34,308 nt of DNA from Eubacterium sp. CAG:180 (GCA_000432435.1 HF993131.1:43355-77662); one strand, 5' to 3'. Shown: positions 1 through 8,614, counted from the stretch's first letter. Notes: generated by a model not told the origin, from the sequence alone. Made by a program: numbers and translations.

Positions 1-849
1 GTCGTATACATTATGAATACCGACGGTAGGCACGGTGACGCGCTGTGATGCGCCGTAAAATTCGACCGTGAAGGATGTAAAACCGTTTTTTTCTTCAATA
101 TCCTTCGCCCTGAAATCAACATTCGGATTTTCGATTCCGAAGAAAACAAGCTTATAGTCGGGTTCCCTTACGGTAACGAGCTTATCGTTATCGCCGTTTA
201 ATATAAGCGGCGCACCCTTTTTCATACCCTTGAGAATTTCAAGCTTCGCTTTTAGGATTCCGTCACGCGAGCCGAGATACTCTATATGCGAAACGCCGAT
301 ATTGGTTATTATACCGATGTCGGGACGAGAGCTTTTTGTCATTCTTTCGATTTCGCCGAAATGATTCATACCCATTTCAATAACCGCCGCCTCGGTATCG
401 TCTTTAAGGCGAAGCAGGGTTTTGGGCATTCCGATTTCATTATTGAGATTACCCTCGGTCTTTATCGTTTTAAACTGCTCGGCAAGCACGGCGTAGGTCA
501 TTTCTTTTGTCGTCGTTTTGCCGACCGAACCGGTAAGGCCTACTACCGTCAAATTATCAAGCGTACCGCGGTAATACCCCGCAAGGTCAAGCAGAGCCTT
601 GCCGGTATCCTTAACTGTGATTACGGGTATACGGCTGTCAACCTTTTTACGGACAAGCACCGCCGCAGCTCCGTTTTGAGCCGCCTGCGACACAAAGTCG
701 TGCCCGTCAAATTTTTCTCCCTCAAGACATATGAAAAGGCACCCCTTTGGTATGTCGCGGCTGTCGGTCGAAACCGATGTCACAATACAATCATAGCCCG
801 AGAGCCTGCCGCCTACGGCTTTTGCAATACGCGAAAGAGTTAATTCCAT
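1..849 (-). CDS. murF: UDP-N-acetylmuramoyl-tripeptide--D-Ala-D-Ala ligase (partial)
   Basis: MurF adds D-Ala-D-Ala to UDP-MurNAc-tripeptide, the last cytoplasmic step of peptidoglycan precursor synthesis. The reading frame runs open to the left edge, so only the first 283 residues are present; the rest of the ligase and the stop lie outside. The start begins MELTLSRIAKAVGG, and the ATP-binding loop GSVGKT is visible at about residues 107-112 followed by the EGNLNNEIG-type Mur ligase segment. The ATG shares one base with the murE stop (TAATG), so translation is probably coupled, and an AAGGA ribosome site lies inside the murE end. It is the last dcw gene seen here. Identity is clear from motif and from position after murE. 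Confidence 0.95.
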   Translation of the reverse strand, partial: MELTLSRIAKAVGGRLSGYDCIVTSVSTDSRDIPKGCLFICLEGEKFDGHDFVSQAAQNGAAAVLVRKKVDSRIPVITVKDTGKALLDLAGYYRGTLDNLTVVGLTGSVGKTTTKEMTYAVLAEQFKTIKTEGNLNNEIGMPKTLLRLKDDTEAAVIEMGMNHFGEIERMTKSSRPDIGIITNIGVSHIEYLGSRDGILKAKLEILKGMKKGAPLILNGDNDKLVTVREPDYKLVFFGIENPNVDFRAKDIEEKNGFTSFTVEFYGASQRVTVPTVGIHNVYD

Positions 850-2291
850 TACTTATCTTTTCCTTCTGCTAATATACCTGCCACAACTTCACGTTCATCA
901 TAGTGTATTTTGCCGGTATTTAATATTTGATACTTCTCGTGCCCTTTGCCGGCAAGGAGAACGACATCGCCCTTCTTCGCTTCGCCGAGGGCATATCTTA
1001 TGGCCTCGGTACGGTCAACAAGAACCTTGATTTTCGCTTTGCAGTTATGCATACCCTCTAAAACATCGTCAACTATAAGCTGCGGGTCTTCGCTTCGCGG
1101 ATTATCAGAGGTTACAACCGCAACATCTGCAAGGTCGCCTACTATCTTGCCCATTTTAGGGCGTTTGGTCTTGTCTCTGTCGCCGCCGCAGCCGAATACG
1201 GCTATAATTCTGCCGTTTGTGGTTTCACGGACCGATGATATTACATTTTCAAGGCCGTCGGGAGAATGTGCGTAATCTATAAGAACGGTATAATCCGTAT
1301 CCGTCGGAACTACCTCAACTCTGCCGGGCACGCCCTTGCTCTTTTTGAGCGAAGAAAGGACATCGGAAAAATCAAGTCCCGTGAGTATGGCGCAAATTGC
1401 GGCGCCCATCGTGTTATAAACGGTAAAGTGACCGGGTATGCCTACGTTTGCTCTGCCTATTTTATCGTTCCAAAGGAGTTCGTACTGCACAGAGGAGGAG
1501 GTGCAAACAACATTTTTTGCCACAAACTGCGCCTCATTGTTTTTAGCCGAAAATGTCACGACCTTTATCGGGAGTCCGTCTACCATATAATGTGCCGACT
1601 CGTCATCGATGTTTATAACAGCCGTGTCCGCTATTTCAAACAGCTTGCGCTTGGCGTTTCGATAGTTTTCAAAGGTTTTGTGATAGTCAAGGTGATCCTG
1701 CGTGAGATTGGTAAACAATGCTATGTCGAAATGACATCCGTCTACCCTTCCCTGCGCGAGTGCTTGGGAAGAGACCTCCATAACGCAGTATTTACAGCCG
1801 CTGTCAACCATTTCCCTGAAGAGTCTCTGAAGCTCTTTGCTGTCGGGAGTGGTAAGCGACGACGGGTACTCTTTGTCGCCCGTTACGTTTTTAACCGTGC
1901 CTATAAGTCCGGATTTTATTCCGAGATTATCGAAAATTCCTTTTAAAATAAAGGTTGTTGTAGTCTTTCCGTTTGTTCCGGTAATGCCTATAAGATGAAG
2001 CTTCTCGGACGGATTACCGTAAAAATTGGCGCACAATAAAGAATATGCATCTCTTGTGTTCTTAACCAAAATCTGATTTTCAACACCGGTATCATACTCC
2101 GCCACTACCGCACGGGCTCCTTTATTCACAGCCTCCTCGGCGGCAGAGTGGCCGTCAAAATGTGCGCCCTTGATGCACACAAAAACGCAGCCCTCGCAAA
2201 GCTTTGCGGTATTATCGGTAATATCAGTAATTTCCGTGTCATTAAAATTGCTTTTTGTATCAATGCCCTTTAAAAGCTCTGATAACAGCAT
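849..2291 (-). CDS. murE: UDP-N-acetylmuramoyl-L-alanyl-D-glutamate--2,6-diaminopimelate ligase
   Basis: MurE adds the third amino acid to UDP-MurNAc-L-Ala-D-Glu in the cytoplasm. The 480-residue length is normal. The ATP loop GTNGKT is at residues 105-110, the central Mur ligase domain follows, and the C-terminal domain carries DNPR at 396-399, the motif known for meso-diaminopimelate rather than lysine specificity. This implies a DAP-type cell wall. The ATG has a good AGGAGG site about 9 bases upstream. It follows the PASTA-containing transpeptidase gene by 31 bases and overlaps murF by one base, as in a dcw operon. No separate promoter is evident. Confidence 0.97.
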   Translation of the reverse strand: MLLSELLKGIDTKSNFNDTEITDITDNTAKLCEGCVFVCIKGAHFDGHSAAEEAVNKGARAVVAEYDTGVENQILVKNTRDAYSLLCANFYGNPSEKLHLIGITGTNGKTTTTFILKGIFDNLGIKSGLIGTVKNVTGDKEYPSSLTTPDSKELQRLFREMVDSGCKYCVMEVSSQALAQGRVDGCHFDIALFTNLTQDHLDYHKTFENYRNAKRKLFEIADTAVINIDDESAHYMVDGLPIKVVTFSAKNNEAQFVAKNVVCTSSSVQYELLWNDKIGRANVGIPGHFTVYNTMGAAICAILTGLDFSDVLSSLKKSKGVPGRVEVVPTDTDYTVLIDYAHSPDGLENVISSVRETTNGRIIAVFGCGGDRDKTKRPKMGKIVGDLADVAVVTSDNPRSEDPQLIVDDVLEGMHNCKAKIKVLVDRTEAIRYALGEAKKGDVVLLAGKGHEKYQILNTGKIHYDEREVVAGILAEGKDK

Positions 2292-2322
2292 CGGTTTTTT
2301 CCTCCTGTTTTTTACTTTAATA

Positions 2323-4536
2323 TTATGCGGGACCGTCCTGTACGTTTACGGACGACTTGAAGTAAACTGTAATTACAGAGCCCTGCTCTGCCTCGGTGCC
2401 CTCCGCAATGCTCTGCTTATAAGACACAAAGTCATTTGAAGAAGAATTGCCGGCTACCTTTATGTTAAAGCCTGCGTTAACAGCGGCCTTATTGGCTGCG
2501 CTGATTGACATATTGCAAAGATTCGGAACGGTGGCAACTGCCTTTTGCGACGAAGAATCGGTATATACCACTATTACTCCGCCCGACCTCATTTGCTGGC
2601 CTGCCGCAGGCGTCTGTGAAACTACCTTAGTACCGTCTCCGACAACCTTTACGGTATAGCCCGAGGCTTTTGTCTTTGCATCCTGAGGAGACAATCCGAC
2701 AAGACTCGGAGCTACGGACGATACGTTTGCCATTTCCTTATCGTCATATCTCGGCTCAACATTCAAGTAGGTCAGCACCTTTTCAAGTATATCGCCTGCT
2801 ATGGGAGCTGCTACCGCACCGCCGCCGTGAGCACCTGTCGGCTCATCTATCGCTACAAGTATTGCTATTTGCGGATCATCGGCGGGGGCAAAGCCGGCGA
2901 AGGAGGCAATATACGCTCCCTCGTGTCCGATTTTTTCGGAGGTACCCGTTTTGCCTGCCACGTGGTAACCCGCAACATATGCGTTTTTACCTGTTCCCAC
3001 GGATACGACCTGCTCCATCATATTAGATACTATGGAAGCGGTTTTTTCGGATATGACCTGCCTCTTTACTATAGGCTCCGTCTTTTTCATGACATTGCCG
3101 TCACCGTCAAGCATAGATGATACTACATACGGCTGCATAAGTTTACCGCCGTTTGCTATCGCCGAAACCGCCGTTATTATCTGAATGGGCGTCACCTGGA
3201 AGGTTTGACCGAACGAGCTTGAAGACAGCTCCGAAATACCCATTTTATTGAGAGAGTGATATGTCACGTCGGCTACGGGAGTCGCCTCCGCAGGCAGGTC
3301 GATGCCTGTTTTTTCGGTAAAACCGAACGCTTCAAAATATTTATAAAAAGTATCTTTACCGAGCTTTTGCCCTATTGTCACAAAGAACGGGTTACAGGAA
3401 TTCATAAGTCCCTGCGTCAAATTTTCCGTACCGTGGCCGCCCGGCTTCCAGCACTTCTGATAATTATTCGCAACCTGAATACCGCCGGTGCAGGTATATG
3501 TTGTATTGAGGTCCACAACACCCTCTTCAAGAGCCGCCGAAACGACTATCGTCTTAAATACCGAACCCGGCTCATATGTATCGCTTATATCGCGGTTTCG
3601 CCACTGAGCATAAAGAGCGTCCGTCGTAGCCTTTTTTTGCTCGTCGGGAGAGGATATTGCGGATATGCTCTCGGCAAGCACCTTGTTTGAAATCTTATTA
3701 GGAGAATTCAAATCAAAGTCGGGCTTTGACGTCATACCGAGTATAGCGCCGGTTTTGACGTCCATTATTATGCCGTAAGCATATTTCGCGCCCGTGTCCG
3801 TAAGTGCCTGGTCGAGCGACTGCTCGAGGTAATACTGTATTACCTCGTCTATTGTAAGTACAAGGCTGTAACCTGCCTTAGCATCATATGTGGTTTGATA
3901 ATCCGTGGACATAGAGCCCTGTCTGGCATTTTTAGCCGTTATTATTCTGCCGGCGGTGCCGGTAAGCTCGTCGTTGTATTTCAGCTCAAGCCCGAGCCTG
4001 CCCGAATCATCGGAATCCGTAAAGCCTATTATTGTGGAAGCAAACGACGAGTAGGGATAATATCTCTTTGTATCGGGATCAACACCGATTATTGAGGAAA
4101 GCTTGTTTTCGGAAATAAACGTTTTAAGACGGTCCTTAACATCCGTCTCAACCTCGCCGGCTATTTTTTCGTAGCCGCTGCTTGTGCGCTCCGCCTTTTT
4201 GCGAACCGTCTCTTCGTCCACACCGAGCATGGTGCTGAGATTTGTAACCACAAGGTCGCGCTGCTCGTCGCTTGTTATCTTTGACGGATTTATATAGACA
4301 AGCCACGCCGAAGCACTTTTGGCAAGAGCTTTCATATTTGAATCGTAAATCGTTCCGCGCTGAGCCGAAACCGTGGTGTCCGAAAGCTGATTTTGCTCGG
4401 CTTTAAGCTTATATTCGTTGCCGTGAATAAGAGAGATATATGCGAGCGAGCCGACACATACAAGAAAAGCTGCGGCGATGAAGCACAGCACCGTAACAGC
4501 TCTTTTACCCATTCTCTTTGAAGGTCCGGTCTGCAT
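2323..4536 (-). CDS. ftsI: Class B penicillin-binding protein with two PASTA domains (division or SpoVD-type transpeptidase)
   Basis: This is a membrane-anchored D,D-transpeptidase that cross-links septal or spore peptidoglycan. It has a short basic N-terminus and one membrane segment at about residues 11-35, a PBP dimerisation region at about 55-200, then the transpeptidase domain with SVFK (325-328, catalytic Ser325), SCN (380-382) and KTG (529-531). Two PASTA domains follow at about 607-659 and 668-727. The 737-residue length and domain order match PBP2B/PBP2x/SpoVD proteins encoded between ftsL and murE. The start has AAAGGAG about 6 bases upstream. Whether it serves vegetative division (FtsI/PbpB) or sporulation (SpoVD) cannot be told from sequence alone; its being the only such gene in the cluster favours division. 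Confidence 0.93.
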   Translation of the reverse strand: MQTGPSKRMGKRAVTVLCFIAAAFLVCVGSLAYISLIHGNEYKLKAEQNQLSDTTVSAQRGTIYDSNMKALAKSASAWLVYINPSKITSDEQRDLVVTNLSTMLGVDEETVRKKAERTSSGYEKIAGEVETDVKDRLKTFISENKLSSIIGVDPDTKRYYPYSSFASTIIGFTDSDDSGRLGLELKYNDELTGTAGRIITAKNARQGSMSTDYQTTYDAKAGYSLVLTIDEVIQYYLEQSLDQALTDTGAKYAYGIIMDVKTGAILGMTSKPDFDLNSPNKISNKVLAESISAISSPDEQKKATTDALYAQWRNRDISDTYEPGSVFKTIVVSAALEEGVVDLNTTYTCTGGIQVANNYQKCWKPGGHGTENLTQGLMNSCNPFFVTIGQKLGKDTFYKYFEAFGFTEKTGIDLPAEATPVADVTYHSLNKMGISELSSSSFGQTFQVTPIQIITAVSAIANGGKLMQPYVVSSMLDGDGNVMKKTEPIVKRQVISEKTASIVSNMMEQVVSVGTGKNAYVAGYHVAGKTGTSEKIGHEGAYIASFAGFAPADDPQIAILVAIDEPTGAHGGGAVAAPIAGDILEKVLTYLNVEPRYDDKEMANVSSVAPSLVGLSPQDAKTKASGYTVKVVGDGTKVVSQTPAAGQQMRSGGVIVVYTDSSSQKAVATVPNLCNMSISAANKAAVNAGFNIKVAGNSSSNDFVSYKQSIAEGTEAEQGSVITVYFKSSVNVQDGPA

Positions 4537-4593
4537 ATTTTTCTCCTTTCATTAAATTTAAGTTTGATTTTGTTTTTCGTTTGTCGAATTGAA

Positions 4594-4718
4594 AAGCGAA
4601 AAAGGTACAAAAGGCGCGCTTTCTCCGCCTCTTATTCTGAATCGTGTGCATTTTGTGCATTTTTGCGACGACTTGTATTTTTGATACACGAGGAGCGAAA
4701 AAGGTGCAAAAGGCGCGC
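4594..4718. repeat. Two direct copies of a 26-nt repeat in the ftsL-ftsI gap
   Basis: The 250-base gap between ftsL and ftsI holds two nearly identical 26-base blocks at 4594-4619 and 4693-4718, 99 bases apart and differing at two positions; the core is AAAAGGCGCGC. Between them lies the run TGTGCATTTTGTGCATTT. An inverted pair TCTGAATCG (4636-4644) / CGATTCAG (4717-4724) brackets the second half. No gene is convincing here: the minus-strand frame that crosses it only repeats the peptide RAFCTFFA because the DNA repeats. Function unknown. Confidence 0.6.
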
Positions 4719-4741
4719 GATTCAGACAAAATAAATAGCAT

Positions 4742-4776
4742 AACGAGAGTTAAGTATAGCTACCTTAACCCTCGTT
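4742..4776. terminator. Hairpin after ftsL (possible attenuating terminator)
   Basis: A 13-bp stem with one mismatch (AACGAGAGTTAAG paired with CTTAACCCTCGTT, 9-base loop) lies 10 bases past the ftsL stop. A T-rich run is stronger on the plus-strand side; on the minus side it is followed only by a weak ATTTATTTT run. It may reduce read-through from ftsL into ftsI rather than end the operon. Confidence 0.45.
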
Positions 4777-4786
4777 TTATTTTATT

Positions 4787-5356
4787 TCATTTTACGTGTA
4801 TATATTCCAAAAGTTTGGTTATAAGCGACTTTGACTCTTTTGAGTCGGAGGACGATGCTTTTCCTCCGGAAACAGTTACCTTATCATCGCCGGAAAGGTC
4901 TATATATTCTATCTGATAATTTTCCGCCTTTACCATTCCGAGAACATTTTGTGCATAATCATCGACCTTTTCAAGAGATATTGTCGAATCGAGCTGCATA
5001 TTAAGTCTGACGGTCTCGGCCTGCGCCGCCGTAAGATTTGACTCAGTCTTGGCGATTTGGCGGTCAAGCTCGTCCACGCGCAGCTTACTGTAAAGCAGAG
5101 CCGCAAAAAGTGAGAGCAAAACAGCGGCAACCGTAAGCACCTTTGCCGCACGCAGAGCCGTGGCTCGCATTTCGCTTTTTGCCTCGACCGTTGTTTTCTT
5201 TTTTCGTGTTACAAGCCGCATACCGGAGTCGGCCGTACGCTCTCCGACGCCGGGCAGGGTAGCTATTTTTCTCGCGGCATTATGATCGAATGAGACGGGT
5301 TTCGGCTCAAACATGGAAAAATCATAATTACCGTACTTGTCGTAATTACCTGCCAT
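4787..5356 (-). CDS. ftsL: FtsL-like cell division protein
   Basis: A small bitopic membrane protein of 189 residues. A polar cytoplasmic N-terminus of about 70 residues leads into one hydrophobic membrane segment at about 71-90 (KVLTVAAVLLSLFAALLY), then a coiled coil at about 92-125 and the VDDYAQNVLGM segment that resembles the FtsL/DivIC family. The known role of this family is to bridge FtsB/DivIC to the septal synthase complex. The position between rsmH and the class B PBP is the normal ftsL location, which carries most of the identification because FtsL sequences diverge strongly. The start has CGGAGGAG 8 bases upstream. The C-terminus after residue 155 is Ser/Lys-rich and probably variable. 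Confidence 0.85.
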   Translation of the reverse strand: MAGNYDKYGNYDFSMFEPKPVSFDHNAARKIATLPGVGERTADSGMRLVTRKKKTTVEAKSEMRATALRAAKVLTVAAVLLSLFAALLYSKLRVDELDRQIAKTESNLTAAQAETVRLNMQLDSTISLEKVDDYAQNVLGMVKAENYQIEYIDLSGDDKVTVSGGKASSSDSKESKSLITKLLEYIHVK

Positions 5357-5387
5357 TTTTTCTCCTCCGGGAAATTTATCTTAAAAT

Positions 5388-6311
5388 CTAATCATCTTTA
5401 ATCTTTTTTATTGAACGAAGCCGCGCCGAACGTGAACGAGGATTACGTGCCAACTCTTCGTCGCTTGCCGCAACACCCTTTACGGTAATCTCACCGCGCG
5501 GCGTTTTTCCGCAAACACAAACCGGAAAATCCTTTGGGCAAGTGCAGCCCTCACAAAAGTGTGCAAAGCGTTTTTTCACCATACGGTCCTCAAGAGAATG
5601 AAATGTTATTACCGAAAGAATTCCACCGACCTTAAGCGACGAAAACATATCATCAAGTGCCGAATCAAGCTTTGTAAGCTCACCGTTTACCTCTATACGG
5701 ATTGCCTGAAAAGTTCTGCGTGCCGGATGCGAGTCTCGCATTGCACGCTGAGGCATTGACATTTTAATAATGTCGCAAAGCTCAAATGTTGTTGAAATTC
5801 TTTTATTTTCACGTTCTTTTACTATATTTTTAGCTATGCTCTTTGCATACCGTTCTTCACCGTAGTCTCTGATTATACGATAAAGCTCATTTTCGGAATA
5901 AGTGTTAACAACATCCGCGGCACTTTTGCCCTCTTTGCTCATACGCATATCAAGCGGCGCGTCCATATGAAACGAAAATCCGCGCTCGGCAGTATCTATC
6001 TGATGAGAGCTGACGCCGAGATCCGCCATAATTCCGTCGGCTTTTCTGCCGTTTAATATTGCGGATATATTATCAAATGTATTGCGAACTATCTCAACAT
6101 TCGGAAAAGACGCAAAGCGCGCCTTCAATACCTCTATAGCCTCAGGGTCGCGGTCAATGGCTATGAGCCTGCCCTTATCGGAAAGCCTTTGAGCCACAGC
6201 GTGGGAATGCCCCCCACCGCCCGCGGTACAATCGACGTAAAGGCCGTCGGGCTTTATTTCGAGTGAATTGACAGTTTCGTTAAATAATACGGGAATGTGT
6301 TCAAAATCCAT
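5388..6311 (-). CDS. rsmH: 16S rRNA (cytosine1402-N4)-methyltransferase
   Basis: RsmH (MraW) methylates N4 of C1402 in 16S rRNA with S-adenosylmethionine. The 307-residue protein begins MDFEHIPVLFNETV, the family start, followed by the SAM-binding loop DCTAGGGGHS at about residues 28-37, the MADLGVSSHQID segment, and the C-terminal FHSLEDRMVK and RNPRSRSARLR motifs. All conserved blocks are present and length is normal. The gene follows mraZ by 12 bases and precedes ftsL by 31 bases. The ribosome site is a modest AGGT upstream of the ATG, which suggests that expression partly depends on translation of mraZ. Confidence 0.97.
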   Translation of the reverse strand: MDFEHIPVLFNETVNSLEIKPDGLYVDCTAGGGGHSHAVAQRLSDKGRLIAIDRDPEAIEVLKARFASFPNVEIVRNTFDNISAILNGRKADGIMADLGVSSHQIDTAERGFSFHMDAPLDMRMSKEGKSAADVVNTYSENELYRIIRDYGEERYAKSIAKNIVKERENKRISTTFELCDIIKMSMPQRAMRDSHPARRTFQAIRIEVNGELTKLDSALDDMFSSLKVGGILSVITFHSLEDRMVKKRFAHFCEGCTCPKDFPVCVCGKTPRGEITVKGVAASDEELARNPRSRSARLRSIKKIKDD

Positions 6312-6323
6312 TTTAAATACCTA

Positions 6324-6803
6324 TCAGAACTGAATCTGCGAATAGTCGAAGGTCTGACGAATGTTTCTCGCACGTTCCATGGTCTTGTAGTATTTATCTG
6401 CATCCCATATTTCAAGGCGCTTACCTACGCCGGCAACGACAACATTCTTTTTAAGCCCGGCAAAGTCGCAAAATTCGGTAGGAATGGTAATCCTACCCTG
6501 CTTGTCCGGCTCAACCTCAACCATACCGCCGAAAAAAAGACGCTGCATATCAAAATTCTGAGTATTGATAACAGACTCGGCTATCTTGCTCCACTCTTCG
6601 TCGGAATAAATGTAAAGGCAATCGCTGCCGTCTATCGGGCAGAACACTCTGAAGGTAGAACCGAGCTTATTACGCATCTTGGCAGGAATGAAAAGGCGGT
6701 TTTTGGCGTCTATGGTGTGTTCTTTATAGCTGCCGAAGCTTTCGGTACGCTTTTGCGCCGCCGAGGTTTCGGTAGTTTTTTCTTTAACATTTTCGTCAGC
6801 CAC
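6324..6803 (-). CDS. mraZ: Transcriptional regulator MraZ with extended N-terminus
   Basis: MraZ is an AbrB-fold DNA-binding protein that usually represses its own dcw operon. The first AbrB repeat (GSYKEHTIDAKNRLFIPAKM) and the second (VEVEPDKQGRITIPTEF) are both clear. About 20-30 residues precede the usual first conserved residues, so this copy is longer than the roughly 143-residue norm. The start is uncertain: the strong AAAGGAGG at 6821-6814 is 10 bases before GTG 6803, only 1 base before ATG 6812, and lies downstream of TTG 6830. I chose GTG 6803 (159 residues), with ATG 6812 as the main alternative. The protein is first in the operon and is followed closely by rsmH. Confidence 0.93.
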   Translation of the reverse strand: MADENVKEKTTETSAAQKRTESFGSYKEHTIDAKNRLFIPAKMRNKLGSTFRVFCPIDGSDCLYIYSDEEWSKIAESVINTQNFDMQRLFFGGMVEVEPDKQGRITIPTEFCDFAGLKKNVVVAGVGKRLEIWDADKYYKTMERARNIRQTFDYSQIQF

Positions 6804-6890
6804 TTTATTCATTCCTCCTTTCTGCTCCAAAGTGTGGGTTTTTACTCCCCAAATATGGGTTTTTTAAACATTTCTCACCTATTGACTGTA

Positions 6891-6919
6891 ATTATAAAGC
6901 ATACTCACCCATTTTGCAA
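6891..6919 (-). promoter_or_regulatory. Sigma-A promoter of the mraZ/dcw operon with candidate MraZ boxes
   Basis: On the minus strand the -35 is TTGCAA (6919-6914) and the -10 is TATAAT (6896-6891) with a 17-bp spacer; the start of transcription is expected near 6884. Three similar blocks, CTCACCC at 6904-6910, CTCACCT at 6874-6880 and ACTCCCC at 6844-6850 (plus-strand reading), recur at 29-30 base steps, one inside the promoter spacer. Known MraZ proteins bind G-rich direct repeats, so these are candidate operators, though their spacing is wider than the described 10-nt repeats. Confidence 0.8.
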
Positions 6920-6987
6920 TAACTAAAGCAAAAAAAACTTTGTTAAATTTAAATGAATTTTCGACATGATTTTTGGGCATAAAAGAA

Positions 6988-7016
6988 CGGTATTCAGCAT
7001 AATAGCCGAATACCGT
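6988..7016 (-). terminator. Terminator downstream of hisF
   Basis: A 9-bp perfect stem (ACGGTATTC / GAATACCGT) extended by two more pairs after a mismatch, followed on the minus strand by TTCTTTT. It lies 40 bases past the hisF stop and just before the mraZ promoter, so it separates the two operons. Confidence 0.65.
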
Positions 7017-7055
7017 ATCGTAAATTATCGTATTTTGACCTTAAAAAGGCCGTTT

Positions 7056-7817
7056 TTAAACAGGTCTTACCGGAATATTTTTCTCCTTGAGATATTTTTT
7101 CAGCGATTCTATCGGGATTTCATTAAAGTGGAAAAGCGACGCCGCCAAAACAGCGTCCGCCTTGCCTACCGTAAAAGCATCGTAAAAATGTTTAAGTTCA
7201 CCCGCTCCGCCCGATGCGATAACGGGAATACCGACGCTTTCGGAGACAGCTCTTGTAAGCTCAAGGTCGTAGCCCTTTTTTTGACCGTCGCAGTCCATAC
7301 TCGTCAAAAGTATTTCGCCTGCGCCGCGCTTTTCCGCCTCAGTCGCCCAAAGGACCGCGTCAATTCCCGTGGGGATTCGTCCGCCGTTTAAATAGACCTC
7401 CCATTTTCCGTTGTCGGTACGCTTTGCATCAATGGCGCAGACAACGCATTGACTTCCGAATTTGTATGCCGCGTCATTTATAAGGTCGGGATTTCTGACA
7501 GCCGCTGAATTCACCGAAATTTTATCGGCACCGGCTCTTAGCAGCTCCTTAAAGTCGTCGGTAGAGCGGATTCCGCCGCCCACCGTAAACGGAATGAATA
7601 TAGAATTTGCTACTCGTGAGACTATATCGAGCATTGTGCCTCTGCCGTCATTGGTAGCGGTTATATCGAGAAGCACAAGCTCGTCTGCGCCCTTTTTATC
7701 ATATTCCACGGCGCATTGCACGGGATCGCCGGCGTCGCGTAAATTTACAAAGCTGACACCCTTGACAACCCTGCCGTTTTTAACGTCAAGACACGGGATA
7801 ATTCTTTTAGCGTACAA
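7056..7817 (-). CDS. hisF: Imidazole glycerol phosphate synthase subunit HisF
   Basis: HisF is the cyclase subunit that uses ammonia from HisH to turn PRFAR into imidazole glycerol phosphate and AICAR in histidine synthesis. It is a (beta/alpha)8 barrel; from the chosen start the sequence reads YAKRIIPCLDVKNGRVVKG, with catalytic Asp11 and the second catalytic Asp in CAIDAKR at about 130. Phosphate-binding GGGIRS and ASGGAG segments are present. I chose a TTG start at 7817 because GGAGG lies 8 bases upstream and it gives the usual 253 residues; an upstream frame extension to 7850 would be read from within hisH. The gene overlaps the hisH end by 11 bases, so the two are translationally coupled. 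Confidence 0.96.
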   Translation of the reverse strand: MYAKRIIPCLDVKNGRVVKGVSFVNLRDAGDPVQCAVEYDKKGADELVLLDITATNDGRGTMLDIVSRVANSIFIPFTVGGGIRSTDDFKELLRAGADKISVNSAAVRNPDLINDAAYKFGSQCVVCAIDAKRTDNGKWEVYLNGGRIPTGIDAVLWATEAEKRGAGEILLTSMDCDGQKKGYDLELTRAVSESVGIPVIASGGAGELKHFYDAFTVGKADAVLAASLFHFNEIPIESLKKYLKEKNIPVRPV

Positions 7818-8439
7818 GTGTGTCACCTCCGAGCTTCGCAAAATTCTCAAGTATTTTAAGTCCTACTCTGCCGCTCTTTTCGGGGTGAAACTGCGTAGCA
7901 TAGAGGTTTATTTCGGGGACCGCCACGGAAGAATCGAACGAAATTCCGTATTCCGTTTTCGTAGCGACGTCCGAGCGATTTTCGGCGTCGAGATAATAGG
8001 AATGAACAAAATAGACAAACGAGCCGTCTGCAATGCCGTCATATATGGGGCAAGGCTTTTTGATGTCTGCAGAATTCCACCCGATGTGCGGAATTTTAAG
8101 CCCCATATCCGACGGAAAACGCTTCACCCTTCCTTTTAATATGCCGAGCCCGGAAACGCCGGGGCTTTCCTCGGAGGAGTCAAAAAGAAGCTGCAGCCCG
8201 AGACAAATTCCCAAAAACGGCTTGCTTCCGAGTGCCGCCTTTTTAACGGCCTCACAAAGTCCGCTTTCGGTCATACAATTCATGGCATCGCCGAACGAGC
8301 CGACACCCGGCAAAATGCAAGCACTTGCATTTTCAATTTCGGACGCTCTGCTCGTAACAAGGCTCTCGGCTCCGATGAAATCAAGAGCTTTTTTTACGCT
8401 TTGTAAATTCCCGGCGCCGTAATCTATTATTGCTATCAT
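7807..8439 (-). CDS. hisH: Imidazole glycerol phosphate synthase glutaminase subunit HisH
   Basis: HisH is the glutamine amidotransferase (class I) partner of HisF. The 210-residue protein shows the nucleophile Cys79 in GICLGLQ and the His185/Glu187 pair in QFHPEKS, completing the triad, plus the ILPGVGSFGDAM oxyanion region. Its own promoter lies just upstream, and the ribosome site GGGGAG is close to the ATG. hisH and hisF stand alone here; the other histidine genes are not in the window, so the pathway is presumably completed elsewhere. Confidence 0.97.
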   Translation of the reverse strand: MIAIIDYGAGNLQSVKKALDFIGAESLVTSRASEIENASACILPGVGSFGDAMNCMTESGLCEAVKKAALGSKPFLGICLGLQLLFDSSEESPGVSGLGILKGRVKRFPSDMGLKIPHIGWNSADIKKPCPIYDGIADGSFVYFVHSYYLDAENRSDVATKTEYGISFDSSVAVPEINLYATQFHPEKSGRVGLKILENFAKLGGDTLVR

Positions 8440-8472
8440 ATAATACTTCTCCCCGAAGAAAAAATATGAAAT

Positions 8473-8501
8473 ATTGTACCATTATTCTTTTTTGTTTGCA
8501 A
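8473..8501 (-). promoter_or_regulatory. Sigma-A promoter of hisH-hisF
   Basis: Minus-strand -35 TTGCAA (8501-8496) and -10 TACAAT (8478-8473) with a 17-bp spacer; the start of transcription is expected near 8466, giving a short leader of about 27 bases before the hisH ATG. Confidence 0.75.
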
Positions 8502-8550
8502 CCGTCGGAGACACAGCATTTATAACATTTACAAAACCCATCGGAAAATA

Positions 8551-8586
8551 AAAATCGGCAAGTATCAAAAGATACTCACCGATTTT
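8551..8586. terminator. Bidirectional-looking terminator between the accessory module and hisH
   Basis: A 14-bp stem interrupted by a CA/CA internal loop (AAAATCGG-CA-AGTATC, loop AAAA, then the complement) flanked by A-rich and T-rich arms. On the minus strand it follows the small broken frame at 8615-8791 and insulates hisH. Confidence 0.75.
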
Positions 8587-8614
8587 GGCTGTTCCGAACC
8601 ATTTAGATGCCGAC

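Noticed and set aside
286..843. Long plus-strand frames antisense to murF, murE, argD, thrS and others
   Set aside because: They mirror codon periodicity of the real minus-strand genes and have no ribosome sites or recognisable domains.
4505..4741. Minus-strand frame with the peptide RAFCTFFA twice
   Set aside because: The peptide repeat only reflects the 26-nt DNA repeat; the frame overlaps the ftsI start and has no ribosome site.
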